A stretch of 64,000 bases of DNA, taken from V1-33 sp964523105. Lineage in GTDB: Bacteria > Verrucomicrobiota > Verrucomicrobiia > Verrucomicrobiales > V1-33. Shown here one piece after another: positions 26,399 to 34,348 of the stretch. A program made the translations under genes and the position numbers. Where the stretch lies: contig CAZFZN010000025.1 of NCBI GenBank assembly GCA_964523105.1, positions 1-64,000 on the forward strand, read 5' to 3'. The notes under the pieces were generated by a model. It was given only the letters and a program-made list of their open reading frames with translations. It was not told the origin of the DNA and made no database searches. Position 1 is the first letter of the stretch. Each line of letters begins with the position of its first letter.

Positions 26399-28654
26399 CT
26401 AGCGTTTCCGGCGAAGGAAGGTCGGGATATCGAGATCCTCGCCGTTGTCCATGGTCGGCTCTGTCTTCTCGAAACGCCCCGCCCGGACGACAGGAGTGAG
26501 ATGCTCATCGAAAGTCGTTTGCTCCGCCTCCCCGGCACTGCGCGAATTGGCAGGAATCGTTTCGGGTGCCCGGGTGGGCAGGAAGGGACTGGCGTGGCGC
26601 GGTATGGCGCCGGCCAATGGGGCAGCGGCCGGCGCGATCGGGCGGATCGGGGTGACGCGTGCGGGATCGGGAGTGCCGGCTATGCGGAGCGGGCGCGCCG
26701 GAACTTCGGTCTCACGCGGAGCGGGTGCAGGCGTCCGGGTTGCCGGCCGCGGGGAGGCGGAAGGATGCTGCCCGTTCGGCGGAGGCCCGGCGGATGCTTG
26801 AGTCCGGTGGCCCAGGCGCGTCTGGCGCTGCTTGCGCAGGATTTCGCGCAGGTCGAATTTCCGCGTCTCGGTCCTGGGAGCGGGCTTTGGAATGTCGATT
26901 TGCCGCATCGGTGCCGCGGGGACCGGCCTGTGCTCCGCAGCGAACGCGGGGTGTGAAGCCGTGCGTTCCGGCATCACCTCCTCCTCTTCCATGACCGGTT
27001 CCGGTTCGTCCATCGTGACAGCCGGAGTTTCGCTGTCGTTGAATTCGTCCTCCTCCACGGCGGCGACAGGCATCTGCTCCTCCGCAGGGGGCGCGGTTTC
27101 AGCAGTGTCAGGAAATGTTTCCATGCATTCCGCCTCGTCGTCCGGTCCTGACATTTGCGTTTCCTCCAGGCCGGCCATGACTTCGGCTGCGTCTTCGAAT
27201 TCCTCTTCGCACGCGGCCGTTTCCCCGGGTTCAGAGAGTTCCGCTTCCAATGCTCCGGCGGTCACGGATTCGGGCTCCTCCGGTGCGTGGAGCGGCTCGA
27301 TGGCCGCCTCCACCTCCACACTTTTCTCTTCCTGCGGGACAAAATTGGATGCCACAAGGTCACCGGCCACTGCGGCAGCGCGGGAGAAGAGATCCGGTTC
27401 CTGGACAGGGGCGGGCTTCGCGCTCCGGAGCGGTTTTACCGGAAGAATCTGTGCCGTCAGTTGCAGCACCGGCACGCGGGACGTCGCCGTGGTGGCCGTG
27501 GCTTCTCCGTGTGCCAGCAGGGAATGCGGGCGTCCGGGCAGTTGTCGCGGCTGCACCGAAAGGATCGGCACCGCGGCGGTGTGCGGGGAAATGGCCGGAG
27601 CCGGCGGCGCGGCCGGGGCCGGGGGCTCCGGTGCCGGAGCGGCCGTCTGTTCCACCGCGGTGAAAGGCGACGCCACTTTGCCGCGTCCGAGCGAGGAGAT
27701 GATCGTGACACTGACCGCTTCTCCCATCTTTTCGTCGCAGGCCGCTCCAAACAGAATCTGCGCCTCCTCGCTGACGTGCTTGTGCAGTTCGCGCATGAGG
27801 GTCTCGATTTCGAAAAGTGTGAGGCTCTGGCCGCCGCAGATGTGCACCAGAACGTTGCGCGCCTTTTCCAGCAGCTGACCGCGGTCCAGCAGCGGGCTCT
27901 TGAGCGCCGTGGCGAGAGCTTCCGTGGCCCGGGCCTCGCCCTTCGCCTGACCGAACCCGAAAAGACAGCGGCTGTCGGCGTTCCTGAGCGCGGTGACGAG
28001 GTCATCGAGTCCGATGCGGATGAGGCCCGGCTGGGTGGCCACCGTGGTGACGGCGCGCACACTCTGACAAATGATGCGGTTGGCCAGTTCGAAGGCTTCC
28101 GCCACGCCCTTTTTGGGCAGGACGATTTCGCCCATCTTGTCGTTCTCAAAACACACCAGCGCGTGAGCGTGTTGCCGCACCTGCTCCAGCGCCGTCTGCG
28201 CCTGGGCGAGACGGCGTTTGCCCTCGAACACGAACGGCATGGTGGCGAACACGATCACGAACGCCCCGGTCTCGCGCGCCAGCCGTGCGATGACGGGAGC
28301 GGCACCGGAACTCGTGCCGCCGCCAAGACCGACGCAGAGGAAAATCATGCGCCGGCCGGTGAGGGCATCGCGAATGTCGCCGAGACTGCTCACCGCCGCT
28401 TCGTGGCCGAGTTCCGGATCGCCGCCGCAGCCGAGGCCCTGCGTGAGCGTCTTGCCCAGCTGCACTTTGCGCTGCGCCATGCTGCTGGTGAGCGAGCGGG
28501 CGTCGCAGTTCATGCTGATCAGTTCCACGCCGGTCATTCCTTCCAGCGCGATGTGGTCGAGAACATTGGAGCCGGCGCCGCCGATGCCGATGATGCTGAC
28601 CGCCGGCGCGCTGTCCGCGGGCGGCGTGAGGGTTTCGAGTTTGTATTCGATCAT
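26399..28654 (-). CDS. ftsZ: Cell division GTPase FtsZ, divergent, with very long linker
   Basis: FtsZ forms the cytokinetic ring. The product is 751 residues, about twice the usual length. The GTPase and C-terminal subdomains cover residues 15-325 (IIGIGGAGSNVLDHI near 21-35). The G-box reads G-G-G-T-S-S-G (111-117) instead of G-G-G-T-G-T-G. The T7 loop reads GLIRIGLDDL (210-219) where most FtsZ have N-x-D-x-x-D, so the Asn and first Asp are lost and D218 remains. A Pro/Ala/Glu-rich linker of about 415 residues follows, with an amphipathic patch DLREILRKQRQ at 601-611. The protein ends in a canonical C-terminal peptide D-I-P-x-F-L-R-R (742-749). The ATG at 28654 is chosen because MIEYKLETL leads into the first strand. 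It follows ftsA by 32 bases. Confidence 0.93.
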   Translation of the reverse strand: MIEYKLETLTPPADSAPAVSIIGIGGAGSNVLDHIALEGMTGVELISMNCDARSLTSSMAQRKVQLGKTLTQGLGCGGDPELGHEAAVSSLGDIRDALTGRRMIFLCVGLGGGTSSGAAPVIARLARETGAFVIVFATMPFVFEGKRRLAQAQTALEQVRQHAHALVCFENDKMGEIVLPKKGVAEAFELANRIICQSVRAVTTVATQPGLIRIGLDDLVTALRNADSRCLFGFGQAKGEARATEALATALKSPLLDRGQLLEKARNVLVHICGGQSLTLFEIETLMRELHKHVSEEAQILFGAACDEKMGEAVSVTIISSLGRGKVASPFTAVEQTAAPAPEPPAPAAPPAPAISPHTAAVPILSVQPRQLPGRPHSLLAHGEATATTATSRVPVLQLTAQILPVKPLRSAKPAPVQEPDLFSRAAAVAGDLVASNFVPQEEKSVEVEAAIEPLHAPEEPESVTAGALEAELSEPGETAACEEEFEDAAEVMAGLEETQMSGPDDEAECMETFPDTAETAPPAEEQMPVAAVEEDEFNDSETPAVTMDEPEPVMEEEEVMPERTASHPAFAAEHRPVPAAPMRQIDIPKPAPRTETRKFDLREILRKQRQTRLGHRTQASAGPPPNGQHPSASPRPATRTPAPAPRETEVPARPLRIAGTPDPARVTPIRPIAPAAAPLAGAIPRHASPFLPTRAPETIPANSRSAGEAEQTTFDEHLTPVVRAGRFEKTEPTMDNGEDLDIPTFLRRKR

Positions 28655-28686
28655 GGGTCGGTGGTGGTGGGATGTTGATTGGACGG

Positions 28687-29931
28687 TTAGCCGAGAAACG
28701 TGCTCCAAAGGCGGGAGCCGCTGAAAAGGGTGCTGAGTTTTTCCGTGAGCCGCGCGAAGGGGCCGCGCGACGGGCGCTCGTTCTCCACGCGCTGGGCGTA
28801 ACGGATCAGGCCGATGGGCGTGGCGAACTGCGGGTTCTCGAACGCCGAGGTCAGGCCCGTCATGGGCGTGAAGCTGGAGCGGCGCGCGGGCAGGCCGAAG
28901 ACCTCCTCGGCCAGCTGGTCGATCCCGCGCATCTGACTGGTGCCTCCACAAAGGTAGAGGCCGCCGGCCAGCCGCTCCAGCGGCGCGCCCTGAGCGAGCA
29001 GGCGCTTCTTCACGAGTTCAAAAGTTTCTGTCAGGCGTGCCCGGACCACATCGTGCAGCACGGCGCGCTCCACTTCGCGGCCGTCGAAAGTGGTGTCGCC
29101 GGCGAGATGAATGGTCGCGCTCTCCCCGGTTTCCACCGGCAGCACGCTGCCGTGCTCCACCTTGAGTTTCTCCGCGCGGCTCATGGGGATTTTGAGCACG
29201 ATGCTGAGGTCGTTGGAGATGTGATCGCCGCCCACGCCGATGCTGCCGCTGGCGGCAATGGCCCCGTCGTCATAGACCACGTAGTCCGTGGTGCCGCCGC
29301 CGATGTCGAGCAGCAGCGAGCCCTGCTCCCTGGCCTCGCGGTTCAGCACCACCTGCGCTGCGGCGATGGGACTGAAAACCACGTCCTCGACTTCCAGCGG
29401 GAACTCCCGCAGGCAGCGCACCGTGTTTTGCACGCGGTTCCGGATGCCGTGGACGATATGATAGTCAGCCTCCAGTTTCTGCCCCAGCATGCCCACGGGG
29501 TTCTGGACTTTTTCCTGACCGTCCACCCAGTAGTGCCGGATGATGCGGTGCAGGAAAATGTTGTCAGGCGGAATCGCGACGTTGCTCGCCTGCTCCTTCA
29601 CTTCCTCGATGTCGTCCTCGGTGATCTCGCTCTGATCGTCGGGAATGCGCAGCACGCCGCGGTTGTTGCAGCTTTCGATGTGAGGGCCGGTGATGGCCAG
29701 CCACACCTTGCGGATCATGATGTCGCTGCGGTCCTCGGCGCGCACGAGAGCATCCTGGAGGCAGGTCTGTGCCGTGTCGAAATCCACGATCTCTCCTTTG
29801 CGCACGCCGCGTGACGGTGCCTGACCGACCCCAAGAATCTTGATACTGCCGTCGCTGCGGGCGTCTCCCACGACCACGCAAATCTTGCTCGTGCCGATTT
29901 CGAGTCCGACGTAGATACAGGAGCGGGCCAT
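28687..29931 (-). CDS. ftsA: Cell division protein FtsA
   Basis: The 414-residue actin-like ATPase tethers FtsZ to the membrane. It opens with the phosphate-1 strand IYVGLEIGTSKICVVVG (residues 6-22). LLLDIGGGTTDYVVYDDG supplies the second phosphate-binding motif near residues 200-217, and GGLYLCGGTSQMRG the adenosine motif near 325-340. The C-terminus (LSTLFSGSRLWSTFLG) fits the amphipathic membrane-targeting helix. The ATG at 29931 is used; an upstream in-frame start adds 37 residues without conserved character. It lies directly upstream of ftsZ, but ftsQ, ddl and mur genes, often clustered with this pair, are absent here. Confidence 0.95.
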   Translation of the reverse strand: MARSCIYVGLEIGTSKICVVVGDARSDGSIKILGVGQAPSRGVRKGEIVDFDTAQTCLQDALVRAEDRSDIMIRKVWLAITGPHIESCNNRGVLRIPDDQSEITEDDIEEVKEQASNVAIPPDNIFLHRIIRHYWVDGQEKVQNPVGMLGQKLEADYHIVHGIRNRVQNTVRCLREFPLEVEDVVFSPIAAAQVVLNREAREQGSLLLDIGGGTTDYVVYDDGAIAASGSIGVGGDHISNDLSIVLKIPMSRAEKLKVEHGSVLPVETGESATIHLAGDTTFDGREVERAVLHDVVRARLTETFELVKKRLLAQGAPLERLAGGLYLCGGTSQMRGIDQLAEEVFGLPARRSSFTPMTGLTSAFENPQFATPIGLIRYAQRVENERPSRGPFARLTEKLSTLFSGSRLWSTFLG

Positions 29932-30312
29932 GCGCGGGGTTGAATTTCGTGAATTTCCAGACTGAATGAGAGGGCAGTAATCATTTAAGAACTCCAAAAT
30001 TCCAGCAGAAAGCTTAACGCGAGTGAAATTTCTGGAGAGCACCTGCTCCCATAAGGGAAAACCCCAGGCGGGCGGTTGCGGCGGGATGGGCCGCCACGCT
30101 CCGTGCCGGAAGAGTTCATCGTCAAAGGCTCGACAAGTTCACCGGAATGGCGTGGTCTTCGCGGCCGCGAGAGGCGTGCGGCATCATGCGGCGACCAGTT
30201 CTTTCCCTGCCGTTCGGCATTGGGCCACGAATCAATCAGCAGGCCCGCCGGCGCGGCTGACTTCCTGAAGTTGCGGTGGTGCGCAGGCCCGCCGTGGAAG
30301 TCCGTGAATTCG
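29932..30312. other. Gene-free region upstream of ftsA
   Basis: No coding frame with convincing composition was seen. The part nearest ftsA (about 29940-30030) is A+T-rich and presumably carries the ftsAZ promoter. No operator or RNA structure could be assigned. Confidence 0.5.
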
Positions 30313-31128
30313 TCAGGGTTTGTCGCTGTGCTTTTTCAGGAAGGCCATGCTCCGCGCATTGAAGTCATCGAGACACTCCCAGTGAAAAGCGTGGCCGGCG
30401 TTGTCGAACAGATGCAATTCGCTGCCGGGGATGCCGGCGGCGAGTTCCTCCGCCATCCAGGGTGGCGTGAAGATGTCATTCCTGCCGCCGATGACGAGGC
30501 AGGGCGCTTTGATGTCTTTCAACTGATCCACGGTGTGATGTGTTTGGCAGGCATCCGCCTGGGCGATGAGTGCGTGGAGGGGCTGCGGCGCGGGATTGAC
30601 GGCGGCATCCGCCTGCCCCTGCTGCACGCCGGCGAAACATTCGTCATTGTCCCAGAATGGCTTGGTGAAGATGAGCAGCTGCACGTAGTTCATCATCTGT
30701 TCCGGACGGAGATGAGCCTTGATGTGTTTGAAGTGTTCGAAGACGGCCTTGGCGTAGCGGTCCGCGCGGGCCCACGAGCACATCAGAATGGCGCTCTTCA
30801 CTTTGTCAGGATGCCGGAGACACAGTTGCTGGGCGATAATGCCGCCCATGCTGCATCCGACGATGTGGGCCTTCCTGACTCCGAGTGCGTCCATGAGTCC
30901 GGCATAGTCGTCAGCCATCATGGCGCTGGTGTAAGGGCCCTGCGGTTTGTCGCTCTGACCTACGCCGCGGTTGTCCCCCATGACGCAGCGGAAGCTCTTC
31001 TCCCAGTGACTGACGTGGGCGTCCCAGACCGCGCCCGGTGCGGTGATGCCCATGATGCAAATCACGGGTTCGCCGCTGCCGCGCTCTTCGTAGTACATCT
31101 CGATTCCGTTAGTGGTAACTTTGGGCAT
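30313..31128 (-). CDS. Alpha/beta hydrolase
   Basis: The 271-residue cytoplasmic hydrolase resembles 3-oxoadipate enol-lactonase and related esterases. The catalytic triad is visible: nucleophile elbow G-C-S-M-G with S93, acid D218 in GGRNDIFTP, and H246 in NAGHAFHWE. The oxyanion-loop region (CIMGITAPGAVWDAHV) and the DNRGVGQSDKP motif precede it. No signal peptide is present. It lies 381 bases upstream of ftsA on the same strand and is probably a separate unit. The substrate cannot be predicted. Confidence 0.88.
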   Translation of the reverse strand: MPKVTTNGIEMYYEERGSGEPVICIMGITAPGAVWDAHVSHWEKSFRCVMGDNRGVGQSDKPQGPYTSAMMADDYAGLMDALGVRKAHIVGCSMGGIIAQQLCLRHPDKVKSAILMCSWARADRYAKAVFEHFKHIKAHLRPEQMMNYVQLLIFTKPFWDNDECFAGVQQGQADAAVNPAPQPLHALIAQADACQTHHTVDQLKDIKAPCLVIGGRNDIFTPPWMAEELAAGIPGSELHLFDNAGHAFHWECLDDFNARSMAFLKKHSDKP

Positions 31129-31771
31129 GGTATGGTTTGGGTGGGAATTTTATGCCGGGTGCGGCTGTTGCCTGACATCCGCTGTGGAGGAAATCCGGCA
31201 CCGTGCATCAGGCTGCCGTCTGCATATCCAGACGCGCCACAGCTGGCAAAGACTTTTCTGCCGGACGAATCGATGCGCCGGGACTGAGGAATCCCGGCGC
31301 GAATTACGGGGGGGCACAGGCCTGGCCCCGGGACGCTCTCAGGCCCGGGGGATTTCGCCGACCGGATTCGGGCTGCTGCCGCATTGCGGTTTGGGGCCGG
31401 GGAAGGACGGGTTTTCTGACTGATTGCCGGCGTCATGCGGCGACGCATGGCGGCCCGGAGTTCCGGGGAAGGGCCGGGCCGGGTGGCGGCTCTGTCCGCG
31501 GCTGCTCTCGTGACGCAGGAAAGCCCGGTTCAGCAAGGGATGCAGATTATAAATGCGGCGCAGCAATTTCTTGACGTTGGCGGTGAAATGTCGCAATACT
31601 GCGCATGCCGTATTTCGGCTGATGGCTGCATCAGAAAAAACCTGAAATAATTCTGTTCATCAGCAAGAAAACCGGCTAAATATCGTAACGGCAACAAGTC
31701 AGTTGCTTAGCTGTGCTGAACTTTTGCTAATTTACCGTAATCAATGCTAATTTCCATCACCCCACCCTAAA
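31129..31771. other. Long intergenic region between divergent genes
   Basis: This 643-base stretch has no convincing gene. A GC-rich half includes a perfect 9-bp hairpin (GCGCCGGGA at 31275-31283, TCCCGGCGC at 31292-31300) with no T tract. The half nearest the HesB gene (31620-31760) is A+T-rich and contains the promoter candidate at 31724-31753. No tRNA or known riboswitch fold was recognised. Confidence 0.5.
31724..31753 (+). promoter_or_regulatory. Candidate promoter and direct repeat upstream of HesB gene
   Basis: TTGCTA (31724-31729) and TAATTT (31748-31753) are separated by 18 bases and could be -35 and -10 boxes, leaving a very short leader. The same DNA holds a direct repeat, TGCTAATTT at 31725-31733 and 31745-31753, 20 bases apart (about two helical turns), which could instead be a regulator site. 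Confidence 0.3.
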
Positions 31772-32161
31772 ATGATCCGGGTCACGGACAGCGCAGCCGA
31801 CCAGCTTCGTGAGCTCCTCAAAGAGAGAGCGGAAGAGGGGATGGGTTTGCGCCTGATGGTGGAGAAAGGCGGGTGCGCAGGTTTGTCCTACGCGATGAAG
31901 ATCGACCGGCCGCTTCCGGGAGACGAGGTGGTGGACAAGGGAGGGGTTTCCTTCATGGTGGATGCGGCCAGCGGCCATTATCTGCGGGATTGCACGGTGG
32001 ATTACGTGCATGCGCTCAACGATTCGGGTTTTAAGATTCAGAATCCGCATGCCGCGAGGAGTTGCGGCTGCGGGACTTCGTTCGAACCCGCAGGCAACGG
32101 CCCGCTCGCAGCCTCGGATCCGGTGCCGGACGGGGAAGGCTGTGCCGGCAGCACGCCCTGA
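31772..32161 (+). CDS. HesB/IscA-type iron-sulfur carrier
   Basis: The 129-residue A-type carrier delivers or holds Fe-S clusters for client apoproteins. All three family cysteines are present: C35 in EKGGCAGLSY, and C98 and C100 in SCGCGTSF. The core occupies residues 1-105. A 25-residue Gly/Ser/Pro-rich C-terminal extension (with one further cysteine) is unusual for the family. No other isc or suf genes are adjacent. The subtype (IscA, ErpA or SufA) cannot be assigned from sequence alone. The ferredoxin-type subunit ActB and other Fe-S proteins are possible clients. Confidence 0.9.
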   Translation: MIRVTDSAADQLRELLKERAEEGMGLRLMVEKGGCAGLSYAMKIDRPLPGDEVVDKGGVSFMVDAASGHYLRDCTVDYVHALNDSGFKIQNPHAARSCGCGTSFEPAGNGPLAASDPVPDGEGCAGSTP

Positions 32162-32209
32162 CCTCCTCTGTAAGCCCTGAAATTACCAACCATCGACCAG
32201 ACAACCCGC

Positions 32210-33022
32210 ATGGAACCCAGGATTCAATTCATGAACGCCCCGACCGGGGGGTGGTCGCGCTCGGCGACGGTAGTGAAGCGGACGGACGGCGGCCTTTTTT
32301 GGTGGAGCATCGGCATCACGCTGTTGATCGGCCTGGCGACGTTTTCCTGGTTTTTCTGCATCTACGCCTTCACGCATCCGGAAAAGCCGTTTTATTACAA
32401 CCTGCTCCACCGGTTTGAGAAACTGGAACCGCTCCGTGCTTTTACGGAGAAGGACATGCCCCCGGGCAAGACCAGCGGATTCAAGGACATGTATCAGACG
32501 TTCTATCCGCTGCACGGAGAGCACCTCGCACAGAAGAACAGCGATCTGCACCGTGCCTACATCACAAATTACAAGGAGCAGCGGCCGCTTTACTTGCGGG
32601 GCAATTTTAAGGTAACCCACTCCCGCGCGTTGACGAAGGATGATGTATTCACCCGCGGCACCGTGGCCCGGGCGGTGGCACTCGTCGGGGATGACCGGGA
32701 ATACCGCAATGTGGTCATCGAGTACATCCTGCCCTCGCGGCAGCAGCCGACGGACCGGCTGCTCCCGGGTGACGTATTGAAGCTGGACACTCCGGATCAG
32801 TCGGGCAAAGGACGGCGCTACGCTTCACTTCTGAATGTGGATCGCCGGGAGGACGATGGCATGGTTCTCACGGTGGTGCCGCTGGCCTACGGCGAGCACG
32901 CCAATGCTCAGGCTGGCGTCAGTATCAGGTCGGAGCCGCCGGAGAGGCTCAATCTTCGGGGAAAATGGCCCATCACCGATGAGGTCGTGGGCACATCGAT
33001 GGACATCGCCGTGGCGAGATAA
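32210..33022 (+). CDS. Single-pass membrane protein with extracytoplasmic domain, unknown
   Basis: The 270-residue product has a short N-terminal tail, one transmembrane helix (about residues 28-53, FFWWSIG-like to FCIYAF) and an extracytoplasmic domain of about 215 residues. That domain contains beta-type stretches such as RGTVARAVALVG and NVVIEYILPS. I do not recognise it. The start may be 32210 or the in-frame ATG at 32231. It begins 48 bases after the HesB gene and may be co-transcribed with it. Confidence 0.7.
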   Translation: MEPRIQFMNAPTGGWSRSATVVKRTDGGLFWWSIGITLLIGLATFSWFFCIYAFTHPEKPFYYNLLHRFEKLEPLRAFTEKDMPPGKTSGFKDMYQTFYPLHGEHLAQKNSDLHRAYITNYKEQRPLYLRGNFKVTHSRALTKDDVFTRGTVARAVALVGDDREYRNVVIEYILPSRQQPTDRLLPGDVLKLDTPDQSGKGRRYASLLNVDRREDDGMVLTVVPLAYGEHANAQAGVSIRSEPPERLNLRGKWPITDEVVGTSMDIAVAR

Positions 33023-33347
33023 GCGCTGCGGCCCCTGGAACCGGGAATTGGCGCCCGGAATGCTATCGAAAGGACCGGTTCCCGCGAGGCTGCGGGCGTG
33101 GTATTCGCACAACGTGCAGTTCCCGACCGGGTCTGCGGTGCGTCTCACCTGGCCCGCCGCATTAGCTTCTGTCACCGTGTTCCTCCAAGTCTGCGGATTG
33201 CGCTGCCCCGTAGTCTGACCGCAGGCATTGCCGCAATTATAAGGCGGCTCCCGAATGCCGCGAACAGGACACAGCCTCCCGGCAAACAATTCCCGCTGGC
33301 CATTCCCTGCGCCCAATCTACATCGGTTCCACCAACCCCACTCACCC
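33023..33347. other. Gene-free intergenic region
   Basis: No convincing coding frame or RNA gene was seen. Two open frames cross the region but lack coding-like composition and would only extend the next gene with non-conserved residues. Confidence 0.5.
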
Positions 33348-34244
33348 ATGATCCACACCCGCCGCTCTTTCCTCCACACTTCGCTCGCCGCCGCGCTCGC
33401 GCCCGCCGCTCTGCGCGCGCAGGACAAAAAAGCCCCGCTGTTCAAAATCTCCCTCGCTCAGTGGTCGCTGCACAAGACGCTCTTTTCGGGCAAGATGAAA
33501 AACACCGATTTCCCCGTCATGGCCAAAAAGGATTTCGGGATCGAAGGCGTCGAGTGGGTGAATCAGTTCTGGAAAGACAAAGCCACGGACAAAGCCTATC
33601 TCGCCGAGCTGAAAAAGATTTGTGAGGGTGAAGGCGTCACCAGCGTGCTCATCATGTGCGACGGCGAGGGCCATCTCGGTGATCCCGATGATGCGGCGCG
33701 CGCCAAGGCTGTGGAGAATCACCGCAAGTGGATCGAGGCCGCCAGGTTTCTCGGCTGTCACAGTATTCGGGTGAATGCCCACACGGCTGACAAAGGCACG
33801 CGCGAAGAACAGGCCAAACGCGCCACCGACGGACTCGTGAAACTCAGCGCCATCGGCGAGCCGCTCGGCATCGGTGTCATTGTGGAGAACCACGGCGGCC
33901 TCAGCAGCGATGGCGCATGGCTCGCCGGCGTGATCAAAGCCACCGGAACCAGGAACTGCGGCACGCTGCCCGACTTCGGAAACTTCCATCAATACGACCG
34001 CTACAAGGGCACCGACGAACTCATGCCCTACGCCAAGGGTGTCAGCGCCAAGAGCCATGATTTCGACGACAAAGGCGACGAGACCCGCTCGGATTACCGC
34101 AAGCTGCTCGACATCTGCGTGAAGAAGCACGGCTGGAACAGCTGGATCGGCATCGAATACGAAGGCGGCAAACTCAGCGAGCCGGACGGCATCAAGGCCA
34201 CCAAAGCGCTCCTGGAAAAAGTGCGCGCGGAGATGAGCGCGTAG
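33348..34244 (+). CDS. Tat-exported TIM-barrel sugar isomerase/epimerase-like protein
   Basis: The 298-residue product belongs to the xylose isomerase-like TIM-barrel (AP endonuclease family 2) group. A twin-arginine signal is clear from residue 3: HTRRSFLHTSLAAALAPAALRAQ. The barrel follows with family-type strands: KISLAQWSLH, FGIEGVEWVNQF, VTSVLIMCDG, CHSIRVNA, GIGVIVENHGG with a probable metal-binding Glu and His, and WIGIEYEGG at the end. Secreted members are common in Planctomycetes and Verrucomicrobia, but individual substrates are unknown. The start at 33348 places the Tat motif correctly; longer starts do not. Confidence 0.87.
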   Translation: MIHTRRSFLHTSLAAALAPAALRAQDKKAPLFKISLAQWSLHKTLFSGKMKNTDFPVMAKKDFGIEGVEWVNQFWKDKATDKAYLAELKKICEGEGVTSVLIMCDGEGHLGDPDDAARAKAVENHRKWIEAARFLGCHSIRVNAHTADKGTREEQAKRATDGLVKLSAIGEPLGIGVIVENHGGLSSDGAWLAGVIKATGTRNCGTLPDFGNFHQYDRYKGTDELMPYAKGVSAKSHDFDDKGDETRSDYRKLLDICVKKHGWNSWIGIEYEGGKLSEPDGIKATKALLEKVRAEMSA

Positions 34245-34287
34245 GTGAAGTGCTCCGTTCACAGTGCGCCGTGGTCAGTCTCCTGCC

Positions 34288-34318
<31 letters not shown>

Positions 34319-34348
34319 GATCGTACATCGGCCCTGGCCATTCCCGCC

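Noticed and set aside
28655..28951. N-terminal extension of FtsZ by 99 residues
   Set aside because: The extension overlaps the ftsA C-terminus in another frame and has no FtsZ-like sequence; the ATG at 28654 is better.
31275..31300. GC-rich hairpin as an intrinsic terminator
   Set aside because: No T tract follows on either strand, and it sits far from both flanking stop codons.
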